This document shows positions 6,631 to 8,949 of a stretch of DNA of 8,949 nt, in pieces. The stretch is from DATHXC01 sp041662005 (GTDB lineage Bacteria; Pseudomonadota; Gammaproteobacteria; Burkholderiales; Methylophilaceae). How positions within the stretch are numbered: the stretch's first letter is position 1; each line of letters starts with the position of its first letter. A model generated the notes under the pieces. It made no database searches, was not told the origin of the DNA, and worked only from the letters and a program-made list of their open reading frames with translations. The stretch spans positions 1-8,949 of the forward strand of contig JBAZTJ010000107.1 in assembly GCA_041662005.1 (NCBI GenBank), in the 5' to 3' direction. The position numbers and the translations under genes were made by a program.

Positions 6631-6925
6631 ACTGTGTTTAACCTTGCTGTGTTCTCCGGCGCTGGAAGAGCGCGTGCTCGACACGCTGCTGATGAGCAGT
6701 GAAATTTCGCTTTTTACCAGTACGGCGGCCGCCGCGCACGGCCTGGCGCACGACCGGCTCAGCGCCACCGAGCAAGTGCTTGGCCTAGCCAAAATGACGC
6801 GCATCGATGCACTTTTGCCGGAAGCGCATCGGGAAAAGGTGCTGACTATGCTGCGCCAAGTCTTGCAGGGCGGCGGTGTGCGCTATTGGCTCACCCCCAT
6901 TACCGAAGCGGGGGAGCTGCTATGA
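6623..6925 (+). CDS. DUF3240 family protein of metal-efflux operons
   Basis: This is a 100-residue soluble protein with no signal peptide. The pattern is a strand MTELCLTLLCS, a helix (LEERVLDTLLM), strands with EISLFTST, a second helix (EAHREKVLTMLRQVL) and a final strand GVRYWLTPI. That order, beta-alpha-beta-beta-alpha-beta, suggests a ferredoxin-like or PII/CutA-like fold (inference). It matches DUF3240, a family repeatedly found directly after CzcA-type pump genes; I know of no settled function. A cytoplasmic regulator or metal sensor of the pump is a reasonable guess. The ATG at 6623 has AGGAG inside the end of the pump gene, and the two frames overlap by 8 bases. The stop overlaps the outer-membrane factor start (ATGA), so this gene is locked into coupled translation with both neighbours. 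Confidence 0.82.
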   Translation: MTELCLTLLCSPALEERVLDTLLMSSEISLFTSTAAAAHGLAHDRLSATEQVLGLAKMTRIDALLPEAHREKVLTMLRQVLQGGGVRYWLTPITEAGELL

Positions 6926-8151
6926 AGTATGGATTACTCATTGCGCTGGCAACTGGTGCGGTCCAAGCCGCTCCTCTCCCGCCTGCGCCCGGATTGCCGC
7001 CAACAGCGATAGTCCGTCCCTTGCTGGATCAGGATCCGGAGGTGGCCGCCGCCCGTGCCGGGCGCGAGATGTTACGCCAGGATGCCGCGCTTGCGCAAGA
7101 CTCGCCTTATGAGTGGACCGCCAAGGTCACGGCCCAGCGGCGTACCGTGGAAGCCGGCCCCCATTATAAGGAGTGGAATGCGGGCATAGAACGCACGCTG
7201 CGCCTGCCGGCCAAGGCCAGTGCCGATCGTCGCATCAGCCAGGCGCTGCTGGACGAGGGTGACGCACGCTATGGCGAGGCCTTGCACGAGACCGCCCGAG
7301 AACTGCTGGGGCTGTGGTTGGACTGGGCGCACGCGGAGCAGGCACTGGTATTGGCAGCTGAGCACCAGCAGGCGGCCAGCGACAATTTGGCAGCAGTTAA
7401 CAAGCGCGTCAAGGCTGGCGATGCCGCCGCACTCGATGCCGGCCTGGCGCGTGGCGACCTGGCCGACCAGCAACGCCTCGGTATTGAAGCCAAAACGGCG
7501 GCTGCTGTTGCGTGGGCGCGCCTGCATGCGCGTTTTCCGGGCTTCCCCCGCGTGTTAGCCACCTTGCCATCCTCGCTGCCGCTTGCCGAGTCGCCTACGT
7601 TCTGGCGTGAACGGATCCTGGCACAGAGTGATGAACTCAAAATTACCGAGGCGCAATTGCTCAAGGCACAAGCCGTCAGCGCGCGCATGCGCGCCGAACG
7701 CACGCCAGACCCAACCGTTGGCCTGTACACGGCATCGGAAGTGGGTGGACGTGAGCGCATCACCGGCATCATGTTCAGCATCCCCTTGCCTGGAGCGCAG
7801 CGGGCCGGGCGCGATGGGCGAGCCGCCCAAGCGATGGCGGTGTCCCAGCATGAAGTCGCGCTGAAGCGACGTGCTCTTGACGGGCTCATCGCCGTGGCGA
7901 TGGCTTCCGCGCAAGGCGCACAGGAAGGCTGGCAGGTGGCCGAAGCGGGCGCGGCGGACATGCGCGACAACGCTCGACTGCTGCAACGCGCCTACACCTT
8001 GGGCGAGACCGATTTGCCTACGCTATTGACGGCGCGGCGCCAGGCAACCACTGCCGAGCAAAATGCCCTGGCAGCGCGTATCGCTGCGGCGCGTGCGTAT
8101 TACGGGGTCTTGGTCGATGCGCATGTAGTCTGGGATATGGAGCATGAATAA
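6922..8151 (+). CDS. czcC: CzcC-like outer-membrane efflux channel (TolC family)
   Basis: This is a 409-residue outer-membrane factor that would complete the tripartite export complex. The signal peptide is MKYGLLIALATGAVQA with cleavage before Ala-Pro; there is no lipobox Cys, so it is probably not lipidated. Two long amphipathic, Ala/Arg/Glu-rich helical blocks (about 90-200 and 285-400) alternate with strand-like segments (EWTAKVTAQRR near 65, ITGIMFSIPLP near 280). This is the doubled layout of TolC-type proteins. The C-terminal block has YTLGETDLPTLLTARRQ, typical of CzcC/CusC-type channels. The ATG at 6922 is preferred over an in-frame start at 6886 because GGGGGAG stands five bases upstream and a signal peptide follows directly. 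It overlaps the DUF3240 stop by 4 bases. The gene order adaptor-pump-DUF3240-channel differs from the czcCBA order of Cupriavidus. Confidence 0.88.
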   Translation: MKYGLLIALATGAVQAAPLPPAPGLPPTAIVRPLLDQDPEVAAARAGREMLRQDAALAQDSPYEWTAKVTAQRRTVEAGPHYKEWNAGIERTLRLPAKASADRRISQALLDEGDARYGEALHETARELLGLWLDWAHAEQALVLAAEHQQAASDNLAAVNKRVKAGDAAALDAGLARGDLADQQRLGIEAKTAAAVAWARLHARFPGFPRVLATLPSSLPLAESPTFWRERILAQSDELKITEAQLLKAQAVSARMRAERTPDPTVGLYTASEVGGRERITGIMFSIPLPGAQRAGRDGRAAQAMAVSQHEVALKRRALDGLIAVAMASAQGAQEGWQVAEAGAADMRDNARLLQRAYTLGETDLPTLLTARRQATTAEQNALAARIAAARAYYGVLVDAHVVWDMEHE

Positions 8152-8160
8152 GGCATTTTT

Positions 8161-8183
8161 CCAGGCGTCGCCCGACGCCATGG
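8161..8183 (+). terminator. Hairpin between the czcC-like and HupE-like genes
   Basis: GGCGTC (8164-8169) pairs with GACGCC (8174-8179) around GCCC. CCA (8161-8163) pairs with TGG (8181-8183) past a bulged A, giving nine base pairs. CTTTT follows at once. This could be a weak intrinsic terminator, letting only part of the transcription reach the HupE-like gene, or a 3'-end stabiliser of the efflux mRNA. The short T-run makes full termination doubtful. Confidence 0.45.
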
Positions 8184-8202
8184 CTTTTAACAGGAGCACT
8201 AC

Positions 8203-8913
8203 GTGAAATTGATGACGAACAAGCCGGGCCTTGGCGCCCGGTGGAGCTGGCTGACCGGCACCTTGCTGTGGCTGTGCGCCGCCATCGCGGCGGCGCACGG
8301 TGTTTCCGAGTCGGACAAAGGTTTTCTGCAGGCCAGCAGTGGCATGCAAATCCTGCCTTACATCTATCTGGGGGCCAAGCACATGGTCACCGGCTACGAT
8401 CATTTGCTGTTTTTGTGCGGCGTAATCTTCTTCTTGTATCGCATGAAGGATATTGGCCTGTACGTGACGCTGTTTGCCATTGGCCACAGCACTACCTTGC
8501 TGCTGGGCGTGATCAACGGCTGGCACATCAATGCTTATTTTGTCGATGCAATTATCGGCTTGTCCATCGTGTACCGCGCTTTCGATAACCTGGGCGGTTT
8601 CAAGAGCGTCGTTGGGGTGCAGCCGAACAAGCGGGCGGCTGTGCTGATCTTCGGTTTCTTCCATGGTCTCGGCCTAGCCACCAAGCTGCAGGACTTTGCC
8701 CTGTCCGCCGATGGCCTGGTGCCGAACATGATTGCCTTCAATGTCGGTGTGGAGATCGGCCAGTTGCTCGCTCTGAGCATGATCCTGATCGCCATGCGCT
8801 ACTGGCGCAGCACCACCAGCTTTGTACGGCATGCCGCCACCGGCAATTTCGTCCTGATGACGGCCGGATTCATTCTGGCTGGCTTTCAATTCACCGGCTT
8901 TCTCAGCAAATAG
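8203..8913 (+). CDS. HupE/UreJ-type membrane protein, putative metal permease
   Basis: This is a 236-residue polytopic membrane protein. The signal peptide probably ends in AIAAA with cleavage before His32-Gly33. The family signatures are clear: KHMVTGYDHLLFL (H60, D66, H67), FAIGHSTTLLLG (H95), FGFFHGLGLA (H154) and FNVGVEIGQL (E184). They lie in or next to about six membrane helices, and the His/Asp/Glu residues could form a metal path. HupE and UreJ relatives are linked with nickel supply to hydrogenase and urease. Here there is no such enzyme, and the gene follows a metal-efflux set by 51 bases. The start is GTG at 8203, set by AGGAG six bases upstream; the in-frame ATG three codons later is too far from it. 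It could act in metal uptake, sensing or retrieval; direction of transport cannot be told from sequence. Confidence 0.85.
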   Translation: MKLMTNKPGLGARWSWLTGTLLWLCAAIAAAHGVSESDKGFLQASSGMQILPYIYLGAKHMVTGYDHLLFLCGVIFFLYRMKDIGLYVTLFAIGHSTTLLLGVINGWHINAYFVDAIIGLSIVYRAFDNLGGFKSVVGVQPNKRAAVLIFGFFHGLGLATKLQDFALSADGLVPNMIAFNVGVEIGQLLALSMILIAMRYWRSTTSFVRHAATGNFVLMTAGFILAGFQFTGFLSK

Positions 8914-8924
8914 GAACACTACCC

Positions 8925-8949
8925 ATGACATCCATCCCAATGAACGGCG
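8925..8949 (+). CDS. Start of an unidentified gene, cut by right edge
   Basis: An ATG at 8925 opens a frame MTSIPMNG that continues to the window end. AGGA at 8912-8915, overlapping the stop of the HupE-like gene, lies nine bases upstream. The 11-base stretch AGGAACACTAC before it is nearly identical to AGGAGCACTAC before the HupE-like gene, which supports a real initiation site. A second ATG at codon 6 is possible. Only eight codons are visible, so no function can be given. The 11-base gap to the previous gene suggests it belongs to the same operon. Confidence 0.5.

Noticed and set aside
5593..6804. 403-codon open frame on the minus strand opposite the pump gene
   Set aside because: It is antisense to well-recognised CzcA/CusA-family coding sequence, its product is rich in Arg, Gln and His with no recognisable domain, and long antisense frames are common in GC-rich genes.
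6886..6921. Earlier in-frame start for the outer-membrane channel at 6886
   Set aside because: It would put a polar stretch ahead of the signal peptide and lacks the strong GGGGGAG ribosome site seen before the ATG at 6922.
1..8949. CRISPR array, insertion sequence or integron elements
   Set aside because: I saw no regularly spaced repeats, transposase or integrase frames, or terminal inverted repeats in the window.

Overview
The window looks like a chromosomal or plasmid segment of a Gram-negative bacterium, most likely a betaproteobacterium of the Burkholderiales (an Oxalobacteraceae-like relative is plausible). This rests on the Gram-negative tripartite efflux architecture, the CzcI/CzcCBA-style proteins, the DUF3240 and HupE/UreJ companions and the codon use. 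Nothing in the window fixes the genus. By eye the left 1.8 kb is clearly less GC-rich than the right 7 kb.

Left block (1-1613, all on the minus strand). Read in the direction of transcription, it holds: a small exported PepSY-domain protein with an Asp-rich tail (1613-1278); a gap of about 280 bases with an 11-bp hairpin; a polytopic membrane protein with four copies of the DUF347 repeat (999-217); and, 28 bases further on, the first 62 codons of a probable small lipoprotein that runs off the left edge (188-1).

Divergent control region (1614-1811). It separates the PepSY gene from the rightward operon and carries two short perfect inverted repeats, candidate operators. I could not find a convincing sigma-70 promoter.

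Right block (1812-8949, all on the plus strand): a heavy-metal resistance operon. The order is a His-rich CzcI-like exported protein (1812-2207), a 224-base gap with several hairpins, a CzcB-like periplasmic adaptor (2432-3547), a CzcA/CusA-like HME-RND pump (3547-6630), a DUF3240 protein (6623-6925), a CzcC-like outer-membrane factor (6922-8151), a HupE/UreJ-type membrane protein (8203-8913) and the first codons of another gene (8925 onward). The adaptor, pump, DUF3240 and outer-membrane genes overlap by 1, 8 and 4 bases, so they are very probably translationally coupled.

How the genes work together: the CzcI-like protein probably binds or senses metal in the periplasm. Pump, adaptor and outer-membrane channel form a trans-envelope export complex, and DUF3240 is a likely small accessory or regulator. 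The HupE-like protein is a membrane metal permease candidate. The pump mixes features: its transmembrane segment 4 resembles CusA (the first Asp of the CzcA signature is Ala), but its porter domain lacks all three CusA copper-binding methionines and resembles CzcA. Substrate is therefore open, and nickel or another divalent cation is a reasonable guess. No regulator gene lies in the window.
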